From Galbitalea sp036495225 (GTDB lineage Bacteria; Actinomycetota; Actinomycetes; Actinomycetales; Microbacteriaceae), in NCBI GenBank assembly GCA_036495225.1, contig DASXNG010000054.1, forward strand, positions 1 through 64,000: a stretch of 64,000 nt of DNA. Reading direction: 5' to 3'. A program made the translations under genes and the position numbers. The notes below the pieces were generated by a model. The model worked only from the letters and a program-made list of their open reading frames with translations, was not told the DNA's origin and did no database searches. How positions within the stretch are numbered: position 1 is the stretch's first letter; every line of letters starts with the position of its first letter. Of the stretch, positions 25,627 to 34,434 are shown piece after piece.

Positions 25627-25947
25627 ATGACCCCAGACGCCCGGTTCACCCAGATCCTCGACGACCTGGTCATGCTCGGCGTCACACGGAGCACCTCTTT
25701 CGGCAAGCGCGGCATTACGGCAGATGGCAAAGTCATCGCCTGTTTTCTGGATGATTCGATGGCGTTCAAGCTAGGGGCCGGCTCCGCTGAGCACACGAAG
25801 GCTCTCGCGCTGTCCGGCGCGGAGTTGTGGAATCCGAGGGGCAAAGGCCGCGCGTTCAAGGACTGGGTTCGCATTCCCCAGTCCCACGAAGACGAGTGGG
25901 GTCGGTACACGGAGATAGCGCTTCACCGCATAAGACAGAAGCTGTAG
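25627..25947 (+). CDS. TfoX/YjbR-like small protein
   Basis: A 106-residue protein. STSFGKRGITADGKVIACFL, then MAFKLG and the final KGRAFKDWVRIP segment fit the small alpha/beta fold seen in TfoX N-terminal and YjbR/DUF1801-like domains; the resemblance is moderate. It starts 4 nt after the PaiB-like gene and is probably the last gene of that unit; a G5-C5 dyad follows at 25950. No function can be given. Confidence 0.55.
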   Translation: MTPDARFTQILDDLVMLGVTRSTSFGKRGITADGKVIACFLDDSMAFKLGAGSAEHTKALALSGAELWNPRGKGRAFKDWVRIPQSHEDEWGRYTEIALHRIRQKL

Positions 25948-25949
25948 GC

Positions 25950-25962
25950 GGGGGATACCCCC
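25950..25962. promoter_or_regulatory. GGGGG-ATA-CCCCC dyad upstream of histidine kinase
   Basis: A perfect 5+3+5 dyad just after the preceding stop and about 85 nt before the kinase start. Similar G/C-run dyads occur at 28369 and 28395 beyond the response regulator. It could be a weak terminator or a binding site for the regulator; no U-tract follows. Confidence 0.4.
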
Positions 25963-26046
25963 ACTCCACTTCCGGGCGATGGCTGGCTGCCCGCCACAGC
26001 TCAGAGCAACCACTCTTGGAGCATGACAACAGCAGAAGGAGCGACA

Positions 26047-27393
26047 GTGACAGCGCCGTCGCCGACATCCCGCAATTTCTATCTCGGACTGTGGGCGAGG
26101 CTCCCACGGGAACTGCTGCTTATTTTTCTCGCGTTCCCCATAGCCACGGTTGGTTTCGGCCTCTCCATCGGCCTCTTCAATGCCGGGATTGGGACACTCC
26201 CGGTCTTCCTGGTCGGTGTCTTCGTCATCATCGCCGTTCTGTACGTGTCCCGCGGGTTCGGGATGCTCAATATCCTCATGCTCGACTTCTCTGGCCTGCC
26301 CGTCATTGAGCGGGCGGACTGGAAGGATGCGCAAGCGGGGACGGGTTTTTGGCCGTGGTTTCGGGCGGTACTGCTGAACGGTCACTACTGGCTGGCGCTC
26401 ATCCACACGATGCTCGTCAACTTCGTGCTCTCGCTGATCACCTGGGTCATCACGGTGGTGTGGATCTCGGTCGGGTTCGGCGGCATCACATTCTGGGCGT
26501 GGGGGAGGCTCCAGTCATCCCCGGACCCCTGGTACCTCTCACGGTGGCTATTCTCGTTGCCGAGTGTGATCGACCCCCGCGTAGCGGACACCGTGCTGTA
26601 CTTCTTCATCGGGCTGATCGCGCTCGCAACCCTGCCGTTCCTGACTCGCGGCTTCGCGTGGGCGCACTGGGGCGCGGCGAAGCTGCTGCTTGGCGCCTGG
26701 CCATCCGAAGCCCTTGCCCGCCAGGTTCAGACACTCAGCGAAGCTCGCGGGGCGGCCAGCTCGGCGGAGGGTCACTCGCTGAGGCGCCTCGAGCGCGACA
26801 TCCACGATGGACCGCAGCAGCGACTGGTGCGCATGCAGATGGATCTCGCGGCAGCTGACCGTCAACTCGACGAGGACCCGGCGAAGGCTCGTGCGTTGAT
26901 CGCAGAGGCGATGCAGCAGTCTAAGGATGCCCTCGACGAACTGCGCGCACTTTCGCGCGGGTTCGCGCCACCGATCCTGCTGGATCGCGGTCTCGTCGCC
27001 GCACTCGAGTCCGCAGCGACTCGCAGCCCGATTCCTGCCCACGTGGTCAACGACGTTCCCGAGGGAACAAACCTGCCGCAAGAGATGGAGCGCAACGCCT
27101 ACTTCGTCGCGAGCGAGGCGCTCACGAATGCGGCGAAGCACTCGAAGGCATCGACCATCGAGGTGAAGGTCGCGATAACCAGAGTGGAGGCGTCGGGGGA
27201 GAACTGGCTGACGGTCTCCGTGACAGATGACGGGGTCGGCGGAGCTGTGACATCCGAGGGTCACGGACTTGCCGGACTTGACGAACGGATGCGTGGACTC
27301 GGCGGCAGCTTGGTGCTGACGAGTCCCGCAGGCGGTCCGACAATAGTGAGTGGTTACCTGCCGCTGCCCGGTATCGAGAGCGCTCTGCCCTGA
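26047..27393 (+). CDS. NarL-type sensor histidine kinase
   Basis: A 448-residue membrane kinase. The N-terminal sensor region has about four to five hydrophobic segments (around 24-48, 52-68, 112-146, 184-200). HisKA_3 dimerisation helix follows with the phospho-acceptor His253 in LERDIHDGPQQRL, then an HATPase_c domain with SEALTNAAKHSKAS (N-box) and DDGVGG/GHGLAGLDERM (G-boxes). GTG 26047 is chosen because AAGGAG lies 5 nt before it; ATG 26023 has no usable site. It is followed after 20 nt by its response regulator. Likely senses envelope or membrane conditions, as such multi-pass PspC/LiaS-like kinases do; this is inference. Confidence 0.9.
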   Translation: MTAPSPTSRNFYLGLWARLPRELLLIFLAFPIATVGFGLSIGLFNAGIGTLPVFLVGVFVIIAVLYVSRGFGMLNILMLDFSGLPVIERADWKDAQAGTGFWPWFRAVLLNGHYWLALIHTMLVNFVLSLITWVITVVWISVGFGGITFWAWGRLQSSPDPWYLSRWLFSLPSVIDPRVADTVLYFFIGLIALATLPFLTRGFAWAHWGAAKLLLGAWPSEALARQVQTLSEARGAASSAEGHSLRRLERDIHDGPQQRLVRMQMDLAAADRQLDEDPAKARALIAEAMQQSKDALDELRALSRGFAPPILLDRGLVAALESAATRSPIPAHVVNDVPEGTNLPQEMERNAYFVASEALTNAAKHSKASTIEVKVAITRVEASGENWLTVSVTDDGVGGAVTSEGHGLAGLDERMRGLGGSLVLTSPAGGPTIVSGYLPLPGIESALP

Positions 27394-27413
27394 ACGCCCC
27401 ATACTCTGGTGGC

Positions 27414-28061
27414 ATGGAGTCGCTCCGAGTCGTGGTTGCCGATGACTCCGTGCTGCTCCGTGAGGGCCTCGTGCGAGTGCTGCGAGAGTCTGGCGTCAGC
27501 GTGGTCGCGGCGTATGGCGACGCAGAGGCGCTCCTCGCGGAGCTCGAGACAGTCAAGCCCGACCTGATCGTGCTCGACGTTCGCATGCCTCCGACGTTTC
27601 GGGACGAGGGTGTACGCGCCGCGATCAGGGCCAGACAGTTGCTGCCGGGCGTCGGCATCCTGCTGCTGTCGCAGTACGTAGAGGTCGCATACGCCCAGGA
27701 GCTGCTCTCGGATGGCAGCGGGGGAGTCGGCTATCTGCTCAAAGACCGAGTCGCATCCCTCGAAGAGTTGAAGGATGCGATCGACCGGATCGCCTCTGGA
27801 GGCACGGTTCTCGACCCCGAGGTGGTCGCGCAACTTATCGGGCGTAGGCGCGACCCCCTCGAGACGCTGACGCCGCGTGAGCGCGAGGTGCTCGCCCTGA
27901 TGGGCGAGGGTCGCACAAACTCGGCGATTGCTTCAGCCCTCGTAATCGGAACAGGTGCCGTCGAGAAGAACGTGACGGCCATATTCCAGAAGCTGGGGCT
28001 GGATGACTCGGGCTCAGACCACCGCCGCGTACTCGCGGTGGTGGCCTGGCTCCAGCGCTAG
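27414..28061 (+). CDS. NarL/LuxR-type response regulator
   Basis: A 215-residue regulator: receiver domain (1-120) with the acidic pocket Asp10/Asp11, phospho-acceptor Asp55 in LIVLDVRMPP and the conserved Lys in LLKDRV; LuxR helix-turn-helix (about 148-212) with LTPREREVLALMGEGRTNSA and GTGAVEKNVTAIFQKLGL. Pairs with the kinase directly upstream. Targets unknown; the G5/C5 dyads on both sides are candidates. Confidence 0.93.
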   Translation: MESLRVVVADDSVLLREGLVRVLRESGVSVVAAYGDAEALLAELETVKPDLIVLDVRMPPTFRDEGVRAAIRARQLLPGVGILLLSQYVEVAYAQELLSDGSGGVGYLLKDRVASLEELKDAIDRIASGGTVLDPEVVAQLIGRRRDPLETLTPREREVLALMGEGRTNSAIASALVIGTGAVEKNVTAIFQKLGLDDSGSDHRRVLAVVAWLQR

Positions 28062-28086
28062 GTGGACTCTAAAGAACTAGTCAGCT

Positions 28087-28275
28087 TCAGAAGCGGCGGC
28101 GTGAGACCAGCGGCGTCAGCGTTGACGTGCGGGTCACTGCAGGCTGAACCTCGGGACGTGGGTACTCGAGGTGGTCAGTCCACTGACGGCCGTTCCACCA
28201 GCGGAGCATCCCGCTGTTGGCGGGGTCTGGGTACCAGCCGAATGGTGCTGCTTCGGTTTCTACTGCAAGAGACAT
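28087..28275 (-). CDS. Small DUF2510-domain protein
   Basis: A 62-residue protein whose core, GWYPDPANSGMLRWWNGRQW, is the DUF2510 motif common in actinobacteria, usually attached to membrane proteins. Here it stands alone without a membrane segment. Convergent to the response regulator. A second stand-alone copy is at 35103. Confidence 0.7.
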   Translation of the reverse strand: MSLAVETEAAPFGWYPDPANSGMLRWWNGRQWTDHLEYPRPEVQPAVTRTSTLTPLVSRRRF

Positions 28276-28368
28276 TTCGGTTATCCTGCGTGCCCTGTCG
28301 CTAGGCCGTTCGGGGGCGACATTCTGTGCCGTTGGGTTTGTTCTGGGGGGAACCGGCTGTGACCATTG

Positions 28369-28409
28369 TAGGGGGCATTCCCCCTAAACGCGTGCCCCCC
28401 GTTGGGGGG
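28369..28409. promoter_or_regulatory. Two adjacent G-run/C-run dyads
   Basis: TAGGGGG-4 nt-CCCCCTA (28369-28386) and CCCCCC-GTT-GGGGGG (28395-28409) lie between the SDR stop and the DUF2510 start; a further G6 run is at 28346. The 170-nt gap holds no gene. They can act as hairpin terminators for the leftward SDR transcript, or as protein-binding dyads; there is no U-tract on either side. Confidence 0.5.
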
Positions 28410-28445
28410 TCATTTCAAACCACGATTCGGCGAGATTTTTGCAGG

Positions 28446-29390
28446 CTAAGAGGGGAATTTGACGTTCACGAGTTGCTCCGAAACGGCCCACAGGCGGGAG
28501 GAGTCTGCACCGACGAGGGCGCGCTTCGGAACTCCCGACAGCGAGTGACCACCCGACAGCTCCTGGAAGCCGCTCGGTCCGTAGTATGCGCCCGGTGCAG
28601 CATCCGGGTTGGTCGCCGCGAACAGCGCCGGAAGGATTCCCTGGTCGGCGTTTTGATAAAGCCCCGGCACCTTGTACTGCAGGCGATTGACTCTCGCGCG
28701 CATTCCGTTCTCCGGGTGACCACGCATCGGCCCGCTCACCTGAAGATTGGTGATCGTGGCGCCTGGGTGCGCCGCCGTGCTCAGGATGCCCCAGTCCCCG
28801 GCCGCGCTGTGACGACTGAGCTCGCGCGCGAACATCAGCATGGCGAGTTTCGACAGCCCGTATGCGGCGCCAGGGCTGTACGACTTTTCGCTCTCCAGGT
28901 TGTCCCATTCGAGCCGGCCGCGACGCGCATAGATGCTGCTGAGGCTGACGACCCGTGAGGAGCCCGCCGCGCGCAGCAGTGGCAGGAGCCTCGCAGTGAG
29001 CGCGAAGTGCCCGAGATAGTTCGCGCCGAACTGCAGCTCAAACCCGTCATCCGTGGTCTCGCGCTTCGGCGGCATCATGAGGCCCGCATTGTTGATGAGA
29101 ATGTCGAGCGGCTTGTCTGTCTTGAGCTCGGCGTCCGCGAATTCCTTCACGCTTGCCAGATTGGACAGGTTCAGAATCCGGATGTCGAGGTCGACATCGT
29201 TGTTCTGTTCCGTCAGCGACGCCACGGCCGCATTCCCCTTCTCGCGGTTGCGCACAGCGAGGGTGACGGTCGCCCCCGCGTTTGCGAGTCGACGGGTCAG
29301 CTCGTACCCGAGTCCGCTGTTGGCTCCGGTGACGATCGCGCGCTTGCCGGTGAGGTCGGGAACGTCAAGAAAATGTGTTGTGCGAGGCAT
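28446..29390 (-). CDS. Short-chain dehydrogenase/reductase (retinol-dehydrogenase-like)
   Basis: A 314-residue NAD(P)-dependent oxidoreductase. Rossmann motif TGANSGLG (21-28), NNAG (about 100-103), catalytic Ser151/152 and YGLSK (Tyr177, Lys181) are intact, and HPGATITNL follows as in the RDH/WW-oxidoreductase-like subgroup. An Arg/Asn after the second strand (VRNREK) suggests NADP preference. Substrate unknown. The NUDIX gene lies 10 nt upstream on the same strand, so the two may be co-transcribed. Confidence 0.88.
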   Translation of the reverse strand: MPRTTHFLDVPDLTGKRAIVTGANSGLGYELTRRLANAGATVTLAVRNREKGNAAVASLTEQNNDVDLDIRILNLSNLASVKEFADAELKTDKPLDILINNAGLMMPPKRETTDDGFELQFGANYLGHFALTARLLPLLRAAGSSRVVSLSSIYARRGRLEWDNLESEKSYSPGAAYGLSKLAMLMFARELSRHSAAGDWGILSTAAHPGATITNLQVSGPMRGHPENGMRARVNRLQYKVPGLYQNADQGILPALFAATNPDAAPGAYYGPSGFQELSGGHSLSGVPKRALVGADSSRLWAVSEQLVNVKFPS

Positions 29391-29399
29391 GCCCTAAAT

Positions 29400-29918
29400 C
29401 TAGGACCAGAACTCGAAGCCCTCATCGACCTCGCGGCCCGCGAGAAGGTCTGGCAGGAACTCGGGCAGTCGTCCGGGATAGAAGCGCTCCTTGCTCGCGA
29501 TGATCTCGGCGACGGGTGTCCAGCGAAAGTCGGTGTAGTCCTCGAGCTCGTAGTCCAGCCGTTCCGACTCGTCGACGGCCTGGGCAACGGCGTCAATCCG
29601 CACCAGCGCGATGACTTCGTGTTGGAGTCTTCTGGTGTCTCGATGCACGAACGTCGCCGTGCGCTTCCAGGTCGGCGGCCCCACCCGTTCTGGCGGGATC
29701 CGGATGCCCGTCTCCTCACGCAGTTCGCGCACGGCGGCTTCGACGTAGGTCTCACCGGGTTCGAGTCCGCCGCCTGGAAGCTCCCACCAGTGCCCGACCT
29801 CGGGCAGCGTTGGGTTGTTGGTCCAGAACAGCAGCACGTCGCCGTTGGCATCCTGGACGACGACCCGTACGACGTCGCGCTCGATGATGGGTCGGTCAGT
29901 CGGCAGGTCGTAGTCCAC
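29400..29918 (-). CDS. NUDIX hydrolase
   Basis: A 172-residue pyrophosphohydrolase. The Nudix box GGGLEPGETYVEAAVREL-REETGIRI (about 49-74) has all consensus Gly, Glu and Arg residues for metal binding. The N-terminal strands carry VVVQDANGDVLLFW. Substrate class (nucleotide sugar, oxidised NTP or other) cannot be told. The VOC gene lies 16 nt upstream on the same strand. Confidence 0.9.
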   Translation of the reverse strand: MDYDLPTDRPIIERDVVRVVVQDANGDVLLFWTNNPTLPEVGHWWELPGGGLEPGETYVEAAVRELREETGIRIPPERVGPPTWKRTATFVHRDTRRLQHEVIALVRIDAVAQAVDESERLDYELEDYTDFRWTPVAEIIASKERFYPGRLPEFLPDLLAGREVDEGFEFWS

Positions 29919-29934
29919 GGTACAAGTGTGCCCG

Positions 29935-30306
29935 CTAGGCCGGTCCGGCCAAGCCGACGAGGTTGCCTTCCGGATCCCGGAAGTGGGCGACGACCAGCAA
30001 CCCGTTCGGGTTCTTTTCAGGGCCCATGACGCGCGTGCCGCCGAGGCTCACCGCCACTTCCAGAGCGGCCGCGACATCCGGCACGCTGACATAGAAGATC
30101 GTGTGGGTCGGATACCCGGGTCCACCTCCGACGCCGCCAGCGATGCCTTCTGCGTTGTTGATGAATCCGTAGTTGTCTGCTTCAGACACGGAAGGCGCGA
30201 CGGGGGAGTTCCTGTCGTATTCCCAGCCGAAAAGCGCGGCGTAATAAGCGCGCAGGTTCGTAGGATCTTGACCGGAAACTTCGAAATGAACTACGGGGTT
30301 GCCCAT
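29935..30306 (-). CDS. VOC-family (glyoxalase/bleomycin resistance-like) protein
   Basis: A 123-residue protein of two beta-alpha-beta-beta-beta modules: PVVHFEVSGQDPTNLRAYYA with FGWEY, and HTIFYVSVPDVAAALEVAV with MGPEKNP and HFRDPEGNLVGL. The glutamate of DPEGN and His8 could bind metal. This short form with YYAALFGWEY is frequent in actinobacteria and has no assigned reaction. Confidence 0.85.
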   Translation of the reverse strand: MGNPVVHFEVSGQDPTNLRAYYAALFGWEYDRNSPVAPSVSEADNYGFINNAEGIAGGVGGGPGYPTHTIFYVSVPDVAAALEVAVSLGGTRVMGPEKNPNGLLVVAHFRDPEGNLVGLAGPA

Positions 30307-30327
30307 GAACGCCTCCTGACTTAGACG

Positions 30328-31122
30328 CTACCGGTGTAACGCCCGTTCGATGACGTCCGCGACGGCCGACATTCCGGCGCGATTCGGGTGATACGGGGCT
30401 CCACTGCGGCCGAAAAGCTCGAATCGACGTGTCCAAGGCTCCGGCGCCCACGCGTGATGGTTGGCCGCGGCATCCGAAACTCGAACGAAGAGGCACCCCT
30501 CCACCTCGGCCAGCCCTGCCGTCAGTGTCGAGAGTCTGGCGTACGTTCCGCGCCCCCAATCGGCCAGGTCGCGTGGGAAGGATCCGAGGTCGACCGAGGT
30601 GTCGCTGGGGAGAACCGGCAGGTACTCGACCAACGCGACTGTCGCTCCAGGTGCACGGTGGTGAACCTCGCGGACGAGCGCGGCGAAGTCGTCATGGAGA
30701 GCACCGAACTTGGAATTCGTGACGTCCTGGCTGTCGAAGGAGCGCGCGAGTCGCCGCACTCCGGGAAGTGCGGAGATCGGGAACGGCGCGGAGCCGCTCG
30801 TGATTCGCGGGATGTACCCGACATCGTTTCCGCCGCCGGTGATGGTGACAAACCGCGCATCCGACGTGACAGCGTCGATCTGTGGTGGCTCGCCGTTGGA
30901 CGACCCGTGCAGCAGCTCAGCCACCGTCGCACCGGAATAGGTCACATCGCGCAGATCAAGCTGCAGGCGCTCGGCGAGCACGTGCGCGTAGTTGACGGAC
31001 GATCGCCCCGCTCGTTTGGGGCTGCCAGCGGCGCGCTTGCCCAGACCTGGTCCAGCCGCGTACGAGCTGCCCATCGCGACGTATCGATCACCGGGCAGCA
31101 CCTGCACCATGTCATCCACCAT
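30328..31122 (-). CDS. SGNH/GDSL-type hydrolase
   Basis: A 264-residue esterase/lipase-like protein. Block I is VAMGSSYAAGPGL (Ser nucleophile in the GDSL position), block III is TGGGNDVGY, and the catalytic His lies in YHPNRAGMSAVAD near the C-terminus. No signal peptide is seen, so it should be cytosolic. ATG 31122 is preferred (GGAG just upstream); an open frame extends further but the extra residues are not family-like. It lies 52 nt after the ABC permease on the same strand and may belong to that unit. Confidence 0.82.
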   Translation of the reverse strand: MVDDMVQVLPGDRYVAMGSSYAAGPGLGKRAAGSPKRAGRSSVNYAHVLAERLQLDLRDVTYSGATVAELLHGSSNGEPPQIDAVTSDARFVTITGGGNDVGYIPRITSGSAPFPISALPGVRRLARSFDSQDVTNSKFGALHDDFAALVREVHHRAPGATVALVEYLPVLPSDTSVDLGSFPRDLADWGRGTYARLSTLTAGLAEVEGCLFVRVSDAAANHHAWAPEPWTRRFELFGRSGAPYHPNRAGMSAVADVIERALHR

Positions 31123-31174
31123 ATGCTCCGGGTGCTCACATACCCTGCAGGTGTGGGATTCACGCGAGCCGAAC

Positions 31175-32011
31175 TTAGCGCACGGACCTGCGCTCGTAGA
31201 GCACCATCGACCAGATGTAGCCGCCGACCGCAAGGACGACGCTCCAGCCGATGGCGAGTACGACGTTCCAGCCGAGCGGGGTTCCGAGGAGCAAGCCTCT
31301 GATCGCCTCGATGAAGGGGGTGAATGGCTGGTATTCCGCGAACCACTGCAACCACTGCGGCATCGAGTCGGTGGGCACGAAACCGCTGCCCAGCAAGGGG
31401 AGCAGCAGCAGGATGAGCGGCAGGTTGCTCGCTGACTCGACCGACTTGGCCTGCATCCCCATCGCCACGGCCAACCAGCTGACCGCGAAGGAAATCAACG
31501 CGATGATGCCGAAGGCCGCGAGCCAGTCGATGGGAGGTGTCGTCGGACGGAACCCGATCGCAACTCCGACACCGAACACGACGACGACCGCAAGGATCGC
31601 CTGGATCGTGTTGCCGAGCACATGCCCGGCGAGCACCGCTGCGCGCGAGATTGCCATCGTGCGGAACCGAGCGGTGATGCCCTCCTTCATGTCCATGGCG
31701 ACAGTTGTCGCGGCGCCACCGGCCGTGCCAGCGATTGTGATGATGAGGATGCCCGGCATGACGTACGCAAGATAGGCCGCGCGTCCGCCTTCCGCGTCCA
31801 CGCCCGGCAGGCCGGCGCCGAGCGTGCCGCCGAAGACGAACACGAACAGCAGCAGGAACACGACGGGGCCGCCGATGACGAAAATCGTCAGCTCCGGGTA
31901 ACGGATGATGTGAAGCAGGTTTCGCCGCAGCATCGTGATCGCGTCGGAGAAAACGTGCGACTGCCTGGCGCCGACCCGGGTTGTCTGGCTCGTGGCGATG
32001 ATGGAGGTCAT
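31175..32011 (-). CDS. ABC-2 transporter permease, DrrB-like
   Basis: A 278-residue permease with about six membrane segments (around 40-60, 75-97, 120-145, 150-172, 180-200 and 250-272). The motif DMKEGITARFRTMAISRAAVL is characteristic of DrrB/antibiotic-export permeases. Its start overlaps the ATPase stop (ATGA). Together they make a DrrAB-type drug or lipid exporter; substrate unknown. Confidence 0.88.
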   Translation of the reverse strand: MTSIIATSQTTRVGARQSHVFSDAITMLRRNLLHIIRYPELTIFVIGGPVVFLLLFVFVFGGTLGAGLPGVDAEGGRAAYLAYVMPGILIITIAGTAGGAATTVAMDMKEGITARFRTMAISRAAVLAGHVLGNTIQAILAVVVVFGVGVAIGFRPTTPPIDWLAAFGIIALISFAVSWLAVAMGMQAKSVESASNLPLILLLLPLLGSGFVPTDSMPQWLQWFAEYQPFTPFIEAIRGLLLGTPLGWNVVLAIGWSVVLAVGGYIWSMVLYERRSVR

Positions 32012-32952
32012 GACTCTGTTCCTTTGGTGTCGACCCGGCCGGTGAGAGCGAAAAACACGTCATCGAGATCCGGGGTGTGGATGCTGAGGTCTTCGACCTC
32101 GAGTTTTTGTGCGTCGAGCTGGTCCAGCACTGTACGCAGCGCGCGTACTCCGCCGTCGCTCGGGACGGTGAGCGTGAGGGCCGCATCATCCCGAACCGAC
32201 TCGTCGAGCAGCCGTGACGCGGTGTCGAGCGCCGCCGCAGTGGTGAAGCGGAGTTGGACATGCCCACCGGGCACGAGGCGCTTCAGCTCGTCCGGGGTGC
32301 CGTCGGCGACGATGCGGCCGTCGTCGAGCACCGCGATGCGATCCGCGAGTTCGTCCGCCTCGTCGAGGTACTGCGTCGTGAGCAGCACGGTCGTGCCGTT
32401 GGCGACGATGCCTCGCACGATGTCCCACATGGTGCGGCGACTGCGCGGGTCGAGACCCGTCGTCGGCTCGTCGAGGAAGATCACGCTCGGCGTGTCAACG
32501 AGTGTCATCGCCAGGTCGAGGCGGCGCTGCATCCCGCCCGAGTAGGTCGAGAGTGGCTTGCGCGCGGCCTCGACCAGGTCGAACTGCTCGAGCAACTCGG
32601 TGGTGCGCGTCCGCGTTCGCTTCGCGCCGAGGTGGCGCAACCGCGCCATCAGTAGGAGGTTCTCCTCGCCGGTGAGCAGCTTGTCGACTGCGGAGAACTG
32701 GCCAGTGAGACCGATGACGGCGCGCACGCCGTCCGGATCCTCGACGACGTCGCATCCGTTCACCGATGCCGTACCGCCATCCGGCCGCACGAGCGTTGCC
32801 AGGATGTTCACGGCCGTCGTCTTACCAGCGCCGTTCGGGCCGAGCAGGGCGGTGACGGTGCCGGCGTTCACGGTGAGGTCGACATCGTCGAGCACGAGTT
32901 TTTCCCCGTACGACTTGCGCAGCCCGTGGAGCTCGATTGCTGGTGTAGTCAT
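32008..32952 (-). CDS. ABC transporter ATPase, DrrA-like
   Basis: A 314-residue ATPase: Walker A GPNGAGKTT, signature YSGGMQRRLDLAM, Walker B VIFLDEPTTGLDPRSR, then a C-terminal DrrA-type regulatory domain. The ATG at 32952 follows AGGAAC at a good distance; the longer frame upstream is not family-like. The DUF4097 gene lies 46 nt upstream. Part of the RHH-DUF4097-DrrAB-SGNH cluster. Confidence 0.92.
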   Translation of the reverse strand: MTTPAIELHGLRKSYGEKLVLDDVDLTVNAGTVTALLGPNGAGKTTAVNILATLVRPDGGTASVNGCDVVEDPDGVRAVIGLTGQFSAVDKLLTGEENLLLMARLRHLGAKRTRTRTTELLEQFDLVEAARKPLSTYSGGMQRRLDLAMTLVDTPSVIFLDEPTTGLDPRSRRTMWDIVRGIVANGTTVLLTTQYLDEADELADRIAVLDDGRIVADGTPDELKRLVPGGHVQLRFTTAAALDTASRLLDESVRDDAALTLTVPSDGGVRALRTVLDQLDAQKLEVEDLSIHTPDLDDVFFALTGRVDTKGTES

Positions 32953-32998
32953 GAGTTGTTCCTTCCTATTGATTGCTTCGCTTGTTTGGCTGCTTGGT

Positions 32999-33844
32999 TC
33001 ACTCAGCGCGATGGATGTTGATGTCGCCCCACTGCGTGCGCGCACGCACGGCGACCGAGTCGTCCGCGGTCTCGGGAGCGCTGTCGCCGGCGAGGTCGTT
33101 GCGAACGCGGCCCTCCTTCGACGAGAGGTCGAGCCACGCGGGGACGCCGGCGCGAACGCCGATGTTCACTTGGCCATAGCCGGTCTCGACCTCGATGGAC
33201 CCGCTCGAAACTTCGCCGAGCTCGATGCTCCCGTACGCGGTTTTCGCGACAACGGAGGCGAGCGCCTTCGCGATCTCCAGTTCGCCATAGGAGAGCTTCG
33301 CGTCGAGCTCGCCACCAACTTCGCCGACACGGATGGCGCCGTGCGACGACTTCAGGATTGCGTCACCGGTGACTGTGCCGATGCGGATCTGGCCGTAGTC
33401 CGCCGTGATTTCGACTCCGCCGTCTGCGGTGCCGACGATCGCGTTGCCGTGCGAGACCCGCATCCACAGATCGCCGGTCAGTTCGACCTCTACCGCGCCA
33501 AGCGAGCTCTTCACGCGAGTGGCGCCCAGACGTCCGACTGTGTGGACGCCGCCGACTCCGGCTTCAGCGGTGAGACGTGAGCCCGCCGGAAGTTCGACCG
33601 TCACGTCAACCGACTCGGTGGGACCAATCCAGCTGATCCTGGGCTTTGGACCCACGACGGTGACGCGTTCGCCGTCGAACTCGACCCTGGTCTCCTCCGC
33701 TCCTCGGCGATCGACCGCCTTGGTCGGATTGGTGGGGGAGACGGTGACGATCGTGTCTGTTCGATCGCTCGCGATGACGTCGATTCCTCCGACCTGCAGG
33801 TTGATGGCGAGATCGATGGGCGTTGGTGTGCTGTACGTGGGCAT
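32999..33844 (-). CDS. DUF4097-family beta-helical repeat protein
   Basis: A 281-residue protein without signal peptide or membrane segment. From about residue 85 it is built of ~20-residue strands repeating the pattern SxGxIxVGxVxGDxxLxSxHGxI (for example ADYGQIRIGTVTGDAILKSS, KLSYGELEIAKALASVVAKT, ETGYGQVNIGV), as expected for a right-handed beta-helix adhesin-like DUF4097 domain. It lies between the RHH regulator and the DrrAB genes. Its role in exporter clusters is not known; a structural or sensing function is conceivable. Confidence 0.85.
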   Translation of the reverse strand: MPTYSTPTPIDLAINLQVGGIDVIASDRTDTIVTVSPTNPTKAVDRRGAEETRVEFDGERVTVVGPKPRISWIGPTESVDVTVELPAGSRLTAEAGVGGVHTVGRLGATRVKSSLGAVEVELTGDLWMRVSHGNAIVGTADGGVEITADYGQIRIGTVTGDAILKSSHGAIRVGEVGGELDAKLSYGELEIAKALASVVAKTAYGSIELGEVSSGSIEVETGYGQVNIGVRAGVPAWLDLSSKEGRVRNDLAGDSAPETADDSVAVRARTQWGDINIHRAE

Positions 33845-33939
33845 GCTCGCGCTTCCCTTTCTATGGGCGTGTTTGTCCGCCCGCGCGGCTCGGCGCGGTT
33901 GGTGGATGTTGTGGGCTCTTGTGCCCGCTGGGACTGCGT

Positions 33940-34428
33940 CTAGCGCGCCCAGCCTGCGAAGTTGTCGCCGGCGCGCAGCGAGCGCTGTGTGGATCTTCGT
34001 TGTTTCGGTTGAAGAGAGGCCGCGATCGCGCGGACCAGCCAGGTGTTCACGGACAGGCCGTCGGCCGCGGCCGCTTCATCCACGCGCGCCTTGAGGGCGT
34101 CCGGGAGTCGGAGTGTCGTGCGCGAGGTGCTCGCATCGTCGAGGTCGACGGTCGCGATCGGGTGGTCATCAGACTCGAGCTCTGGGTTCGGCTGGGTGAC
34201 GACGAACTCGATCTCTCGACCGCGCAGCCGCAGGTCGACAGACCCTGGGGCAAGGTCGCGAGTGATTTCGCCGGCCGCAGCAGACAGTGCATCGAGCAGC
34301 ACGAGGCGAGTTGCGGCATCCAGCCCCGTGACGATTCGCTCGGCAACCGCGCGGGTGTCTTCCGCGCCGTTCGCGGCGGTGTCCACGAGCTGGCGCTGCA
34401 GGTCGCTGACGTACTGTCCAAGTTCCAT
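33940..34428 (-). CDS. Ribbon-helix-helix regulator (HicB-antitoxin-like)
   Basis: A 162-residue protein: an N-terminal helical part (1-60), a central beta region, and a C-terminal RHH segment, STSRTTLRLPDALKARVDEA followed by LSVNTWLVRAIAASL. Such proteins are often annotated as HicB-family antitoxins, but no HicA toxin is adjacent; it sits 95 nt before the DUF4097 gene and most likely represses the cluster and itself. ATG 34428 is chosen because a -10 hexamer ends 6 nt upstream, implying a leaderless message; an upstream in-frame start would lie within the operator. Confidence 0.78.
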   Translation of the reverse strand: MELGQYVSDLQRQLVDTAANGAEDTRAVAERIVTGLDAATRLVLLDALSAAAGEITRDLAPGSVDLRLRGREIEFVVTQPNPELESDDHPIATVDLDDASTSRTTLRLPDALKARVDEAAAADGLSVNTWLVRAIAASLQPKQRRSTQRSLRAGDNFAGWAR

Positions 34429-34434
34429 GTCACC

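Noticed and set aside
33940..34428. HicAB toxin-antitoxin system
   Set aside because: The protein resembles HicB antitoxins in its RHH end, but no HicA-like small dsRBD toxin is found on either side.
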